Origin: Kushneria pakistanensis
Lineage (GTDB): Bacteria; Pseudomonadota; Gammaproteobacteria; Pseudomonadales; Halomonadaceae
DNA: 64,000 nt
NCBI RefSeq assembly: GCF_014652795.1
Contig: NZ_BMZM01000001.1
Coordinates: 620,001 to 684,000, forward strand
Direction: 5' to 3'
The first letter of the stretch is position 1. Each line of letters begins with the position of its first letter. This document shows, in pieces, positions 36,694 through 45,607 of the stretch. The notes under the pieces are model-generated. The model was given only the letters and a program-made list of their open reading frames with translations, searched no databases and was not told where the DNA came from. The translations under genes were made by a program, and so were the position numbers.

Positions 36694-37563
36694 ATGGCAG
36701 CGATGGCTCTCTCCAGGACGCAGGCCTGGGAACATGTATTGCGCGCACGCCGGTTTGACTGGCAGCGCGGCCTCTCATATCAGCACAATACGATGTCAAT
36801 AACGGCCGGCGGAGCGTGGCACTGTAGTGAGGAGGTTGACGCATCAGCATCGCAGTTGCTCGACATCATGCTGCCGCTGGTAGCGCGCGCCGCGCCGCTG
36901 GTCATGGCGCAGCTGGGGCAGAGCCTTGATGGGCGTATTGCCACCGAATGTGGGGCGTCCTATTACGTCACCGGCCATGAAGGACTTGTGCATCTGCATG
37001 CATTGCGTGCCATCGTCGATGCCGTTGTCGTGGGTGCCGGCACCGTGGCCATGGATAATCCGCGCCTGACGGTACGCCATGTCACCGGTGAGCATCCGGT
37101 CCGGGTGGTACTGGATCCCCGTGGCCGGGTGCCTGAAAGCCGATTTGTCTTTGAAGATGACAGCGCAACAACCCTGCATCTGGTAGGCCACGAACATGTC
37201 GCGCACTGGCAGGCCTGCCATGAATGTCATGCCCATGCCGTCAGCGTATGGGGGCTTGAGGTGCAGTCAAACGGTGTCGATCCCAGAGAGGTGATCGATA
37301 TTTTGCATCGTCAGGGGCTGATGCGCGTGCTGGTGGAAGGGGGCGGCATGACCATCTCGCGATTTTTACAGACCGGCTGCCTGGACCGTCTGCACAGCAT
37401 GGTCACGCCGATGATTATCGGTTCGGGCAGACCCACGCTGACACTGCCGGTCATCGAGTGCCTGAGTGAGGCAATGCGTCCGTCGTCACGGCATTACACG
37501 CTGGGCAATGATGTGCTTTTCGATCTTGATTTTGGCACTGTTGAGCAAACAGACACGGATTAA
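36694..37563 (+). CDS. RibD C-terminal-domain reductase
   Basis: A 289-residue protein with a RibD-C/DHFR-fold reductase domain from about residue 60. Seen: VMAQLGQSLDGRIATECGASYYVTG, DAVVVGAGTVAMDNPRLTVR and LVEGGGMTISRFLQTGCLDRL. RibD-C proteins reduce the ribosyl chain of a pyrimidine in riboflavin synthesis; stand-alone relatives reduce pyrimidine or pterin-like substrates in specialised pathways. No deaminase domain is present. The N-terminal about 60 residues are not recognised. Start 36694 has CAGGGAA upstream. It lies next to a PTPS-like/glycosyltransferase cluster. Confidence 0.85.
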   Translation: MAAMALSRTQAWEHVLRARRFDWQRGLSYQHNTMSITAGGAWHCSEEVDASASQLLDIMLPLVARAAPLVMAQLGQSLDGRIATECGASYYVTGHEGLVHLHALRAIVDAVVVGAGTVAMDNPRLTVRHVTGEHPVRVVLDPRGRVPESRFVFEDDSATTLHLVGHEHVAHWQACHECHAHAVSVWGLEVQSNGVDPREVIDILHRQGLMRVLVEGGGMTISRFLQTGCLDRLHSMVTPMIIGSGRPTLTLPVIECLSEAMRPSSRHYTLGNDVLFDLDFGTVEQTDTD

Positions 37564-37640
37564 CCGTTCTTTTCAGGCTCTTCGATGACGGATTCTCTGG
37601 GAAAATGCCGGGGTCCCTCGCCATTGACTGGAGCCTGAAA

Positions 37641-37865
37641 ATGAGTGTGAAAGGGTTGTTATCGCTGCTGTTTGGTATGTTGCTGGTGGTCTCTGGTATC
37701 TGGCTGACGCTTGACCAGGCACAGCAGGAGCGACAGTGGAATCTTCAAAGGGATGCCGCCAATGGTGTGATTCCCGGCGAGCTTCCCGGCGATGAGGCCA
37801 CCGCCGGCACTGGCGAACAGGCTGGCGAAAAAGACGATAGTGGTATCGTCAACAGGTTGCCCTGA
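37641..37865 (+). CDS. small membrane-anchored protein, unknown
   Basis: A 74-residue product with an N-terminal membrane anchor (SLLFGMLLVVSGIWLTL) and an acidic, Gly/Asp-rich tail. GGAG lies 7 nt before the ATG at 37641. It follows the RibD-C gene by about 80 nt and ends 2 nt from the convergent flippase-like gene. Function unknown. Confidence 0.5.
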   Translation: MSVKGLLSLLFGMLLVVSGIWLTLDQAQQERQWNLQRDAANGVIPGELPGDEATAGTGEQAGEKDDSGIVNRLP

Positions 37866-37867
37866 TC

Positions 37868-38869
37868 CTATCCACGGGCGTGTCGAGGTGTTACATGGCG
37901 GCCCAGAAGCAGTACCACGGCACCTGGCAGACTCGACAGCAGTATGACCGCACCATATGTCATCGAAATGGCCACGCCCTGCTGGGCAGGAAAACCGGCC
38001 AGTATCCAGACCAGCGCAGCAGCGCTTTCCCTGATGCCCCAGCCGGCCACAGAGACCGGAATGGCCATGGCCATCAGTACCGGTGGCGTCAAGGCCATCA
38101 GTGTCGTCGTCGACATTGATTCCCCCAGTGCTCTGGCACAGCAGATAAATACCAGCATGTAACTCAGCACAATGGCCATCGAGCTTACAAGCTGGCGCAG
38201 CCACAGGCGTCGATTCCAGAGCCCCCGACGCAGATCACGCCGTAATGCGTGCAGCCAGTGCGGCGGGTGTCGATAGACCCACACCCCCGGCAGCATGATC
38301 GCCAGGGCCATCGCCAGCAGCGCATATTGCCCCTGCGTGCCTGCTCCCAGCATCAGGTTGGCCTGTTCAAATCGCTCGATCAGCCCATGTCGCAGCGGCG
38401 TAAAGATCAGCAGGGTGGCCAGTGCCACCAGCAATAGCGCGGCCTGACCCGATGCCCGTTCGATAATGACCGCCCGCAGTGCCGCGCCATGGGCAGCGTC
38501 CCGGGTACCATGACGCCAGGCACGGCCCAGATCCCCCGTGACACCTCCTGGCAGCATTTGATTGAGAAAGATCGATAGATAGTATTCGCTGATGGCGGTG
38601 CGCAGCGGCAGTGAAAGCCCCATGTGGCGCGCCGTCAGCTGCCAGCGCCAGGCAGAGAGGATGACCTGGGGAATCGAAATCAGTAGTGCCAGTATCAGCC
38701 ATTGTGCGGAGAGATCGCTCAGGCGTACCAGCAGGGCTTCGATATCCACCAGCCAGGCCACGCAACCCAGAATGATCAGCGTGAACACCCAGCGCAGCGT
38801 TGGAGAGGCCAGCAGGCGCCGATATCCGTGCAGATCGCCTGCCGTATTTCGAGATCTTCCCGTCCTCAT
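37868..38869 (-). CDS. LPG-synthase-TM / UPF0104 'flippase-like' membrane protein
   Basis: A 333-residue integral membrane protein with about 8 segments of the lysylphosphatidylglycerol-synthase transmembrane family (UPF0104, AglD-like). Typical stretches: FLNQMLPGGVTGDLGRAWRHG, GWGIRESAAALVWILAG and SSLPGAVVLLLGR. Family members lie in glycolipid and cell-surface pathways and are often called flippase-like, though transport is rarely shown. Its ATGA start overlaps the methyltransferase stop, placing it last in a five-gene minus-strand operon. Confidence 0.85.
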   Translation of the reverse strand: MRTGRSRNTAGDLHGYRRLLASPTLRWVFTLIILGCVAWLVDIEALLVRLSDLSAQWLILALLISIPQVILSAWRWQLTARHMGLSLPLRTAISEYYLSIFLNQMLPGGVTGDLGRAWRHGTRDAAHGAALRAVIIERASGQAALLLVALATLLIFTPLRHGLIERFEQANLMLGAGTQGQYALLAMALAIMLPGVWVYRHPPHWLHALRRDLRRGLWNRRLWLRQLVSSMAIVLSYMLVFICCARALGESMSTTTLMALTPPVLMAMAIPVSVAGWGIRESAAALVWILAGFPAQQGVAISMTYGAVILLSSLPGAVVLLLGRHVTPRHARG

Positions 38870-39783
38870 GAAGCCCCGGACATGGCCGGCACGGCGAGCA
38901 GGTCGGTATGCCCCACCACGATCCCAAGGCGCCCCCGGGCGATATGTTGCTGGCGCGTCTCATGCCACTTCATCAGGACCTGACGCTGATGGGGGGCCTG
39001 TTCCAGCGCCGCATCCCGCCAGCCCTCTACAAGCGCTCTGGCCAGCAATGCCGTCTCCGCCTCTCGGCAGTCAAGCTGCCAGGGGGCGCTTGTCCGGGTC
39101 ACCTGATAGCCTGCGTTTTCCAGCAGGGTGGCGGCCACCTCCGGTGCGTGCGTGCCCAGGGCGCCATTGAACCCTTTGTCGCGCTGCTGATGGGCCCTGA
39201 TCAACTGCTGGACCTGTCGATCCATCTCCAGCAGGGCGGCGTCGCCGTTTTGATCGTCATGATCGATGAGCGCATTGTCCCCGTTGATGCTCATGGCCAG
39301 CCATACCGCGCACTGGTGCGAGGCACACTGTTTGATCAGCGTCTCCAGCCACGCCTTCGATACCAGATCAAGCAAAGCGGAGGCGGTCACGATATCGGTG
39401 CCGGCCAGCATGTCTTCTGTCAGGGCCTGATCCAGCTCGGAAAGATCGCGCTGGCGGCAGTCAAGCTCTGCAATATGCGCGTGATGAGGGTTGGCCTCCC
39501 CACGGGCATGCGCCAGCAGCGCAGCATCCTGGTCGATCAGACACCAGTGCTGACGAGGCGGCAGGCGAGGCGCGAGATAGCGCAGGTTGTTGCCGCTGCC
39601 ACAGCCCAGGTCCAGCAGTCGCAAGGTGCCTTGGTGCGAGCGTGATGACAGCCAGTGTCGGCATGCTTCGCTCAGCGGCTGATCATCGCGGGCCCGATGA
39701 TCAGCCGCTTCACGCAGGGCGAGCCATGACGCACTGAAATCACTGTGTGCGGCCATATCGCCTAGCGTCCGTGATTGGGCCAT
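38866..39783 (-). CDS. class I SAM-dependent methyltransferase
   Basis: A 305-residue soluble methyltransferase of the Rossmann class. Motif I is LRLLDLGCGSGNNLRYLAP, with an acidic residue after the next strand (WCLIDQDAALL). TDIVTASALLDLVS resembles the post-I motif IV region. GGAG is 9 nt upstream of the start. It lies between the glycosyltransferase and flippase-like genes and overlaps the latter. Substrate unknown; from the neighbours I infer a small-molecule or glycan hydroxyl or amine. Confidence 0.85.
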   Translation of the reverse strand: MAQSRTLGDMAAHSDFSASWLALREAADHRARDDQPLSEACRHWLSSRSHQGTLRLLDLGCGSGNNLRYLAPRLPPRQHWCLIDQDAALLAHARGEANPHHAHIAELDCRQRDLSELDQALTEDMLAGTDIVTASALLDLVSKAWLETLIKQCASHQCAVWLAMSINGDNALIDHDDQNGDAALLEMDRQVQQLIRAHQQRDKGFNGALGTHAPEVAATLLENAGYQVTRTSAPWQLDCREAETALLARALVEGWRDAALEQAPHQRQVLMKWHETRQQHIARGRLGIVVGHTDLLAVPAMSGAS

Positions 39784-39798
39784 GGGCGGTGACTCCAG

Positions 39799-40890
39799 TC
39801 AGGAAGCGGCGTTGATGTGCAGGCGATTCAGACAGGCCAGAAAATCATCGGCGGCGCCCGGCCAGTCGTTGAGTGTCCGGCGGGCCTCAAGCGCGCCCTG
39901 GCGCAGGGTCTGATAGTGCGTGCTGCGCGTAGCGGTGTCGTCAAACAGCAGCGAGCGCAGCGCATTACGCAGCGCAGGCGCATCGTCAGGAGGGACATGG
40001 ATGCCGGCACTGGCAGGCAGGGTGTCGGCCAGTGCGCCGCCGGTGGTCGTGATGACGGGCAGACCATGGGCCAGCGCCTCGGTAATCACCATGCCATAGC
40101 CTTCATAGAAGGAGGGCAGGACAAACAGATCACTCTGCTGCCAGTGTGTTTCCAGCGCCTCGGGAGCCAGGGCGCCATGCAGGGTGACGCGCTGCTCGAG
40201 CTGATGTTCGACGATCAGGTCGCGCAGTTTTTGAGTATAGCGCTCGTCGCGGGTGTCATCGCCGATCAGATCACAGTGCCAGTCATGTGCCTTGAGATCT
40301 GCCAGCGCCTCGAGCAGCAGATGCTGGCCCTTGCGCGGAATCAGGGTGGCGATGCACAGCAGTCGCGGTGTGTCATTGTCTGTCGGGGCGATCGATACCG
40401 GCGTGATACCGGGCTCGACCACGCTGATGTGTGTCTCATCGACGCCCAGTTCGACCAGACGGCGCTGGGTAAAGCGGCTGGTCACGATGATGCCGGCAGC
40501 TGACTGCAATGCCTGGCATTCAAGCCCCAGGAGCGTTTTGCGTTGCCCCTCATCGAGACCGGTTTCATCGCCCAGCGGATGATGAATGAGCGCGACCAGC
40601 GTCAGGCGACGGGCATGCACTTCCAGTACGTCGGGCATGGCACTGGCGGCTAGGCCATCGACCACCACCAGGCTGCGATCGGTACAGCCGCCCAGCGCTC
40701 GCTGCAGCGATTCCCGGGCAATATCGTCCGGCCACGGAAAGCGCCCATCCAGCCCGATGACCTCGACCTGGATGTTGATCTCGCGTAGCGCCTCGACAAT
40801 GCGACGATCATAGATATAGCCGCCGGTCAGCTGATCCGGCCGGCCGGCGATGATCAGGACCAGACGGCGAACGGAGTGTTCGGATGTCAT
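39799..40890 (-). CDS. GT4-type glycosyltransferase
   Basis: A 363-residue GT-B fold retaining glycosyltransferase. The C-terminal nucleotide-sugar site is clear: CIATLIPRKGQHLLLEALADL, LHGALAPEALE and LFVLPSFYEGYGMVITEALAHGLPVITT, with the family's conserved Glu pair (EGYGM...E). The N-terminal half has the acceptor domain (IIAGRPDQLTGGYIYDRR). The start overlaps the PTPS-like stop by 4 nt (ATGA). In this setting the acceptor may be a pterin-like molecule or a lipid; inference only. Confidence 0.9.
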   Translation of the reverse strand: MTSEHSVRRLVLIIAGRPDQLTGGYIYDRRIVEALREINIQVEVIGLDGRFPWPDDIARESLQRALGGCTDRSLVVVDGLAASAMPDVLEVHARRLTLVALIHHPLGDETGLDEGQRKTLLGLECQALQSAAGIIVTSRFTQRRLVELGVDETHISVVEPGITPVSIAPTDNDTPRLLCIATLIPRKGQHLLLEALADLKAHDWHCDLIGDDTRDERYTQKLRDLIVEHQLEQRVTLHGALAPEALETHWQQSDLFVLPSFYEGYGMVITEALAHGLPVITTTGGALADTLPASAGIHVPPDDAPALRNALRSLLFDDTATRSTHYQTLRQGALEARRTLNDWPGAADDFLACLNRLHINAAS

Positions 40891-41285
40891 AGCGACCCTT
40901 CGTAGCTTGCCCAGGCGATATGGGATTCGTGCAGGGTAACGCTTAGCGCCGTCAGTCCCTTGCCGGTCTCGCCCAGCTGGTCGGCCTCGATCGAGGCGGC
41001 CATGCGGTCAAAGATGACCCTGGCCATGAACTCGGTAGTGGTGTTGCGCCCCTTGAACTCCTCGATTTCGTCAAGATTTTGCATGTTGATGTCGCTCAAC
41101 ACTTCCGACAGCGTCTGGCTGGCAAGGCCGATGTCGACGATCAGGTCGTCCTGATCAAGCTCCGGACGCTTGAAAGTGACATCCACGATGTAGGTGGCGC
41201 CGTGCAGTTTCTGGGCCGGACCGAAGATCTGACCGTTGAAGCTGTGGGCGATCATGACGTGATCGCGAACGGTAAGGCTGTACAT
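40887..41285 (-). CDS. divergent 6-pyruvoyl-tetrahydropterin-synthase/QueD-like protein
   Basis: A 132-residue T-fold protein of the PTPS/QueD family. Compared by eye with QueD, VMIAHSFNG keeps the first zinc His. PAQKLHGATY replaces the usual Cys-x-x-LHGH with Ala-x-x-LHGA, so the catalytic Cys and one zinc His are lost. INMQNLD replaces LDHxxLN. The pterin-holding TTTE and the later LHESH Glu are kept. It is thus likely to bind a pterin-like ring without doing the standard reaction. GGAG lies 7 nt upstream, and the gene is the second of a five-gene operon. Confidence 0.8.
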   Translation of the reverse strand: MYSLTVRDHVMIAHSFNGQIFGPAQKLHGATYIVDVTFKRPELDQDDLIVDIGLASQTLSEVLSDINMQNLDEIEEFKGRNTTTEFMARVIFDRMAASIEADQLGETGKGLTALSVTLHESHIAWASYEGSL

Positions 41286-41312
41286 GGCAGGACTCCGAAA
41301 GGGAAAAATGAA

Positions 41313-42293
41313 TCAGGTACTGTAGCGAATGCGGTGACACAGGGTGCCGGCCTGGGTGGTAACGCGGGCCATGGTATCGGGTAGTGCTTCAAAGTCACTT
41401 TCTGCATCGATCAGGACGTCCAGCCGGTCATCCTCAAGCAGTTCGAGCGCCTGTGCCATACGCTCGGCATGGGTACGCCGTGCCGCGCGGGCTGGGGAGA
41501 CCGTACCGACCTGACTGGCTCGCAGCGTCAGTCGCCGCGAATGAAAGGCCTCGCCCAGTGGCAGGCTGACCGACTGCGCGCCGAACCAGCTTATTTCGAT
41601 GATGGTCGCCTCCGCGCCGGCGAGCGTCAGCGCCTGCTGAAGGCCGCCTTCGCTACCGCTGGCATGAATGACCAGATCGCACTCATCGCGCGCCTGCGCC
41701 GGCGTTGCAAAGTCGATATCCAGTGCCTGTGCCAGCGTTTTTCGCGACTCGTCGATGTCGATCAGCTCGACCCGGGTGCCCGGGATATTTCGACACAGCC
41801 AGGCCATCAGCGTGCCGACAACGCCGGCGCCAATCACGGCGATGCGATCTCCTATCCGGGGTGCGGCGTCCCAGAGGCCGTTGAGCGCCGTTTCCATGTT
41901 GGCGGCCAGTACGGCGCGCTCGGGAGGCAGTGCGTCAGGTAGCGGCTGCACCATGGACATGGGGACGACGTAGTGATCCTGATGGGGATGCAGGCAGAAT
42001 ACGTAACGGCCCTCGAGGTCACTCGGGCCTTCTTCCACCAGGCCCACGCTTGAATAGCCGTATTTGACCGGCGCCGGGAAGTCACCTTCCTGAAAGGGCG
42101 CGCGCATGCGCGCATGTTCGCTTTCCGGCACCCGGCCGTGAAACACCAGGGTTTCAGTACCCCGGCTGATGGCGCTGTAACAGGCGCGAATCCTGACCTC
42201 ATCGGCCCCTGGTCTCGCCAGCGACTGTGTTCGAATGGTCCCTTGTCCGGGCGCTTCGACCCAGAAGGCGCGGGCTGTATTTTCCGAGCTCAT
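41313..42293 (-). CDS. zinc-type alcohol dehydrogenase-like oxidoreductase
   Basis: A 326-residue medium-chain dehydrogenase-like protein. The N-terminal GroES-like domain has [17 protein letters not shown] and [13 protein letters not shown], and the Rossmann domain has [17 protein letters not shown] with the acidic end ELIDIDES. It is shorter than typical ADHs, and I do not see a four-Cys structural zinc loop. [10 protein letters not shown] could provide metal or catalytic His. It begins the minus-strand operon (27 nt before the PTPS-like gene). Substrate unknown; a reduction or dehydrogenation of a pterin side chain would fit the context. Confidence 0.82.
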   Translation of the reverse strand: MSSENTARAFWVEAPGQGTIRTQSLARPGADEVRIRACYSAISRGTETLVFHGRVPESEHARMRAPFQEGDFPAPVKYGYSSVGLVEEGPSDLEGRYVFCLHPHQDHYVVPMSMVQPLPDALPPERAVLAANMETALNGLWDAAPRIGDRIAVIGAGVVGTLMAWLCRNIPGTRVELIDIDESRKTLAQALDIDFATPAQARDECDLVIHASGSEGGLQQALTLAGAEATIIEISWFGAQSVSLPLGEAFHSRRLTLRASQVGTVSPARAARRTHAERMAQALELLEDDRLDVLIDAESDFEALPDTMARVTTQAGTLCHRIRYST

Positions 42294-42615
42294 TCATGAC
42301 CTTGTGCGTTGTTGACCTGTGCGTTGTAAAAAAGCGCCGTGCCGTCAAAAGGGCGCTACGCAGTATAGACACTGTCCGTGGATTCGCCGTGTCGTACAAG
42401 GCTTAAGCCAGCCTGCGCCCGCTGGGCACCCTGCGTCACCATATGGTGATCAAGCGCTATCCTTAACATGGTTTATCATATCGGCACCCGGTTTGCCTGT
42501 TGTATGATGACTTGCTGATGAATGTTGCGCGATTCTGATGGGCCTGCCCGATGTACATGCGGGAAGCAAAGCGGGATGGGCAAAATGCCTGCTGACAGTG
42601 CTGGAGGGCGCTGAC
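42294..42615. other. divergent promoter region of the pterin-like cluster
   Basis: About 320 nt between the leftward ADH-like operon and the rightward CDP-alcohol phosphatidyltransferase gene. It contains a perfect 14-bp palindrome TCACCATATGGTGA (42436-42449), a GTACAAG half-site (42394-42400) matching the 36390 operator arm, and a TATGAT -10-like box (42503-42508). No gene seen; the frame from 42538 reads into the phosphatidyltransferase but lacks a ribosome site. Confidence 0.45.
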
Positions 42616-43353
42616 ATGAGTGACCGACGGGTAGCAATGAGGCCTTTCAGCTGGTCTTCTTCCGGCATGTTCCGGGATCTTCTGGCAGGGTTTGTCGTCC
42701 TGATGCTGCTGGTGGCCATGTTGCGTGTCATGTACATGACGCCGGTGTCACTATATCCCGCGGCCGGCGGTGCGTATCTGGTACTGGCCGCAATGATGCT
42801 ACATGGCCGGCCGGCCGGGCAGCAGCATCTGGGCTGGGCCAATCGCGTGACGCTGGCGCGCGCGGTGTTGATCGTGCTGCTGACAGCCATGCTGCCGCAA
42901 CCGACGTTTGTCAACGATCATCACCTGCTGGTATTTACCGCGGCGCTAGTAGCGCTAATGCTTGATGGCGTGGATGGCTGGGTGGCGCGGCGTACCCACA
43001 CCGAAAGCCGTTTCGGTGCGCGTCTGGATATGGAACTTGACGCCTTTTTCATTCTGATGCTGTGTCTGATGCTGGTCATTCAGGGCAAGGCCGGCATGTG
43101 GATCATGGCCATCGGCGCCATACGCTATCTGTTTGTCGCGAGTGCCTGGCGCTGGCCCTGGCTTGGCAGTGAGCTGCCGGTCAGTTACCGGCGCAAGACC
43201 ATCTGTGTCTGGCAGGTCAGTACCTTGATGACCTGCCTGCTGCCCTGGGTGACAATGCCCTGGTCGAGTCTGCTGCTGGCCCTGGCGCTGCTTCTTTTGA
43301 TGATCTCCTTCGCCCTGGATATCGCCTACCTTTATGCCCATGCTCGCCGATAG
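42616..43353 (+). CDS. CDP-alcohol phosphatidyltransferase
   Basis: A 245-residue integral membrane enzyme that joins a CDP-activated group (usually diacylglycerol phosphate) to an alcohol. The full catalytic motif is present: DGVDGWVARR, then eight residues, G, and DMELD, matching D-G-x2-A-R-x8-G-x3-D-x3-D. Six or so membrane segments follow. The start at 42616 has GGAGGGC 6 nt upstream. It is divergent from the PTPS-like operon and could attach a phosphatidyl group to that pathway's product; the alcohol substrate is not known. Confidence 0.88.
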   Translation: MSDRRVAMRPFSWSSSGMFRDLLAGFVVLMLLVAMLRVMYMTPVSLYPAAGGAYLVLAAMMLHGRPAGQQHLGWANRVTLARAVLIVLLTAMLPQPTFVNDHHLLVFTAALVALMLDGVDGWVARRTHTESRFGARLDMELDAFFILMLCLMLVIQGKAGMWIMAIGAIRYLFVASAWRWPWLGSELPVSYRRKTICVWQVSTLMTCLLPWVTMPWSSLLLALALLLLMISFALDIAYLYAHARR

Positions 43354-43420
43354 GGCTGCATTTTCCAAAAGGGCTGCCGATATGGCCTTTGATGTATCAT
43401 GACTTTCATGAAACGCCTTG

Positions 43421-44440
43421 ATGAGTATTCGTATGGCCCGTGATGCCTTTGTACTGGCAGGGGAGAAAGTGCTTCCCGGCCAGCGCCGCCAGATTGATGT
43501 GCCGGTTGCCCGCCTTTATACCCACACGCCGCTCAATATTCCGGTAGAGGTCGTTCACGGCCGTCGGGAAGGGCCCGTCATGCTGGTCTGTGGTGCCATT
43601 CATGGCGATGAGATCAACGGTGTCGAAATCGTTCGGCGGGTGCTCAAAACGCGCTCATTGTCGCGTCTGCGCGGTACCCTGATTGCCGTGCCGATCGTCA
43701 ACGTCTTCGGCTTCGTCCAGCACAGTCGTTATCTGCCGGACCGGCGGGATCTGAACCGCTGCTTCCCGGGCAGCGAATCCGGCTCGCTGGGGTCGCGCAT
43801 TGCCGCGCTCTTTCGCGAGCAGGTAGTGGATCTGGCCACGCACATTCTGGATCTGCACACCGGTGCCATTCATCGTACCAACCTGCCTCAGATTCGTGCC
43901 CAGCTGGAGCGCAATGAGCAGACCCGTGCCATGGCGGATGCCTTTGGCGCGCCGGTCATTCTCAATGCCGAGCTGCGCGGTGGCAGCCTGCGGGAATACG
44001 CCGAGCGCCGCGGTATTCCCGTGCTGACCTACGAGGCGGGCGAGGCGTTGCGCTTTGATGAATGGGCCATCAGTGCCGGCGTGCGCGGTGTGCTGCGGGT
44101 CATGCGACTGCTGGATATGCTGCCGGCCGGTCGCGGTAGCAAGGTGCCGGCTTCGGAGGTGGCACGAAGCTCCAGCTGGGCGCGTGCCTCGATTGATGGT
44201 GTATTGCGGCCGCGCGTCAGGCTGGGTGCACGTGTGGTCAAGGGTGAGCGCCTGGGGATCGTGGCCGGGCCCTTTGGCAATGAGGAGGGCGACGTGCTGG
44301 CCTCAAGTGACGGGATCGTGATTGGCATGAGCAATCTGCCGCTGGTCAATGAAGGGGAGGCGGTCTTTCATATCGCTCGCTTTCACGAGCTGGGAGATGC
44401 CGAGCATGCCGTGGAAGCCTGGCAGGCACGCGTTGAGTAG
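43421..44440 (+). CDS. succinylglutamate desuccinylase/aspartoacylase-family (M14-like) hydrolase
   Basis: A 339-residue zinc-carboxypeptidase-fold amidohydrolase. Zinc ligands: CGAIHGDEINGVE (HxxE) and ILDLHTGAIHRTNLPQ (third His). Catalytic region: VLTYEAGEALRFDE (Glu). The C-terminal 90 residues form the beta domain (GLRV-like VRLGARVVKGERLGIVAGPFG). Family members remove acyl groups from amino acids. The start is uncertain: ATG at 43421 or 43433, neither with a good ribosome site. It follows the phosphatidyltransferase by about 65 nt and may be co-transcribed. Confidence 0.85.
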   Translation: MSIRMARDAFVLAGEKVLPGQRRQIDVPVARLYTHTPLNIPVEVVHGRREGPVMLVCGAIHGDEINGVEIVRRVLKTRSLSRLRGTLIAVPIVNVFGFVQHSRYLPDRRDLNRCFPGSESGSLGSRIAALFREQVVDLATHILDLHTGAIHRTNLPQIRAQLERNEQTRAMADAFGAPVILNAELRGGSLREYAERRGIPVLTYEAGEALRFDEWAISAGVRGVLRVMRLLDMLPAGRGSKVPASEVARSSSWARASIDGVLRPRVRLGARVVKGERLGIVAGPFGNEEGDVLASSDGIVIGMSNLPLVNEGEAVFHIARFHELGDAEHAVEAWQARVE

Positions 44441-44448
44441 TGGGGAGA

Positions 44449-44470
44449 CCCTGACGCCCGGGCGTCAGGG
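44449..44470. terminator. hairpin between convergent genes
   Basis: A perfect 22-nt palindrome (CCCTGACGC ccgg GCGTCAGGG) lies between the hydrolase stop and the convergent aldo/keto reductase stop. The U-tract is short (CTTT), so it may work as a modest bidirectional terminator. Confidence 0.6.
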
Positions 44471-44480
44471 CTTTGGAACC

Positions 44481-45458
44481 TCAATCAGCGCCGGGAATGG
44501 GCGCATCCATCGAGACAAGGCCTTCATTCCAGAGCGTCTGCCATAGCGCATTGGGAATGGGTGTGGTCATCAGGGCCTGGTTCTCGGCAATGCGCTCAGG
44601 TCGCGTGGTGCCCGGAATCACGGCAGCTACGGCACGCGGTGCGGCGCTGAACTGTAGCGCAACGGCGCGGATATCGACCCCAAAGCGATCACAGATATCG
44701 CGAAGGCGTCGAGTACGCTCGCGCACGTCATCGGAGGCCTGCTTGTAGTCATAGTGATCTCCCCCGGCCAGAATGCCCGAGTTGTAGGCGCCGCCGATGA
44801 CCAGACGCACGCCGCGGCGGTCGCATTCCGGTAACAGGCTGGTCAGGGCGCCTTCATGGTCGAGCAGCGAATAACGTCCGGCCAGCAAAAACCCATCGGG
44901 ATCTGCCTTTTCAAGCGCTCGCGTACAGGCTTCCACGCGATTGACGCCCAGCCCCCAGGCACGAATCACACCTTCCTCACGCAGCCGCGTCAGGGCACGC
45001 GCCGCGCCATTCATGGCCTGATCATGTACCTCTTCCCAGCGATCACCGTGGGCATCAAGGGCGCAATCATGAATCCATGCAATATCAATGCGATCCATGT
45101 TCAGCCGCTTGAGGCTTTCCTCGATGGAGCGCAGGGTCCCGGACTCCGAGTAGTCGTAGGCCACCCGGTTGGGACGGCCATTGGCGAAGATACCGCTTTT
45201 CTTCTCATGCTCATCGAGAATCAGACGCCCCACCTTGGTGGAAATCATGTAGCCAGTGCGTGGTTCATCAGCGAGTGCCTCGCCCACACGCATTTCCGAA
45301 AGGCCGGCGCCATATTGCGGTGCCGTATCGAAATAGCGGATGCCGGCTTCCCATGCCGTGCGCAGCGTCTCGATGGCGCGTGTGTCCGGCACTTCCTCGT
45401 ACATGTTGCCCAGCGGTGCCGTACCCAACCCCAGCTTGCCTGGCAGTTCAAAACGCAT
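44481..45458 (-). CDS. aldo/keto reductase (D-threo-aldose/pyridoxal dehydrogenase-like)
   Basis: A 325-residue TIM-barrel oxidoreductase. Catalytic tetrad region: YFDTAPQYGAGLSEMRVGEAL (Asp, Tyr), MISTKVGRL (Lys) and DIAWIHDCALD (His). The NADP-binding end has AVIPGTTRPERIAEN. This sub-group includes pyridoxal 4-dehydrogenase and fucose/galactose dehydrogenases. The start has a perfect AAGGAGG 5 nt upstream, suggesting high expression. Substrate unknown. Confidence 0.88.
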   Translation of the reverse strand: MRFELPGKLGLGTAPLGNMYEEVPDTRAIETLRTAWEAGIRYFDTAPQYGAGLSEMRVGEALADEPRTGYMISTKVGRLILDEHEKKSGIFANGRPNRVAYDYSESGTLRSIEESLKRLNMDRIDIAWIHDCALDAHGDRWEEVHDQAMNGAARALTRLREEGVIRAWGLGVNRVEACTRALEKADPDGFLLAGRYSLLDHEGALTSLLPECDRRGVRLVIGGAYNSGILAGGDHYDYKQASDDVRERTRRLRDICDRFGVDIRAVALQFSAAPRAVAAVIPGTTRPERIAENQALMTTPIPNALWQTLWNEGLVSMDAPIPGAD

Positions 45459-45607
45459 AGGTCCTCCTTGACGACTTTGATGCGTTCGGGTGTAGCCCGA
45501 AACGATGCGTCAAGTATGGCCAGGGTGGCCAAAAGGACAACCTCGACCCGCCCGGGAGAGGCAACCCGAGGTGAGGGGCAGCAGGCAAATCAACAGGAAA
45601 GCGCGTA

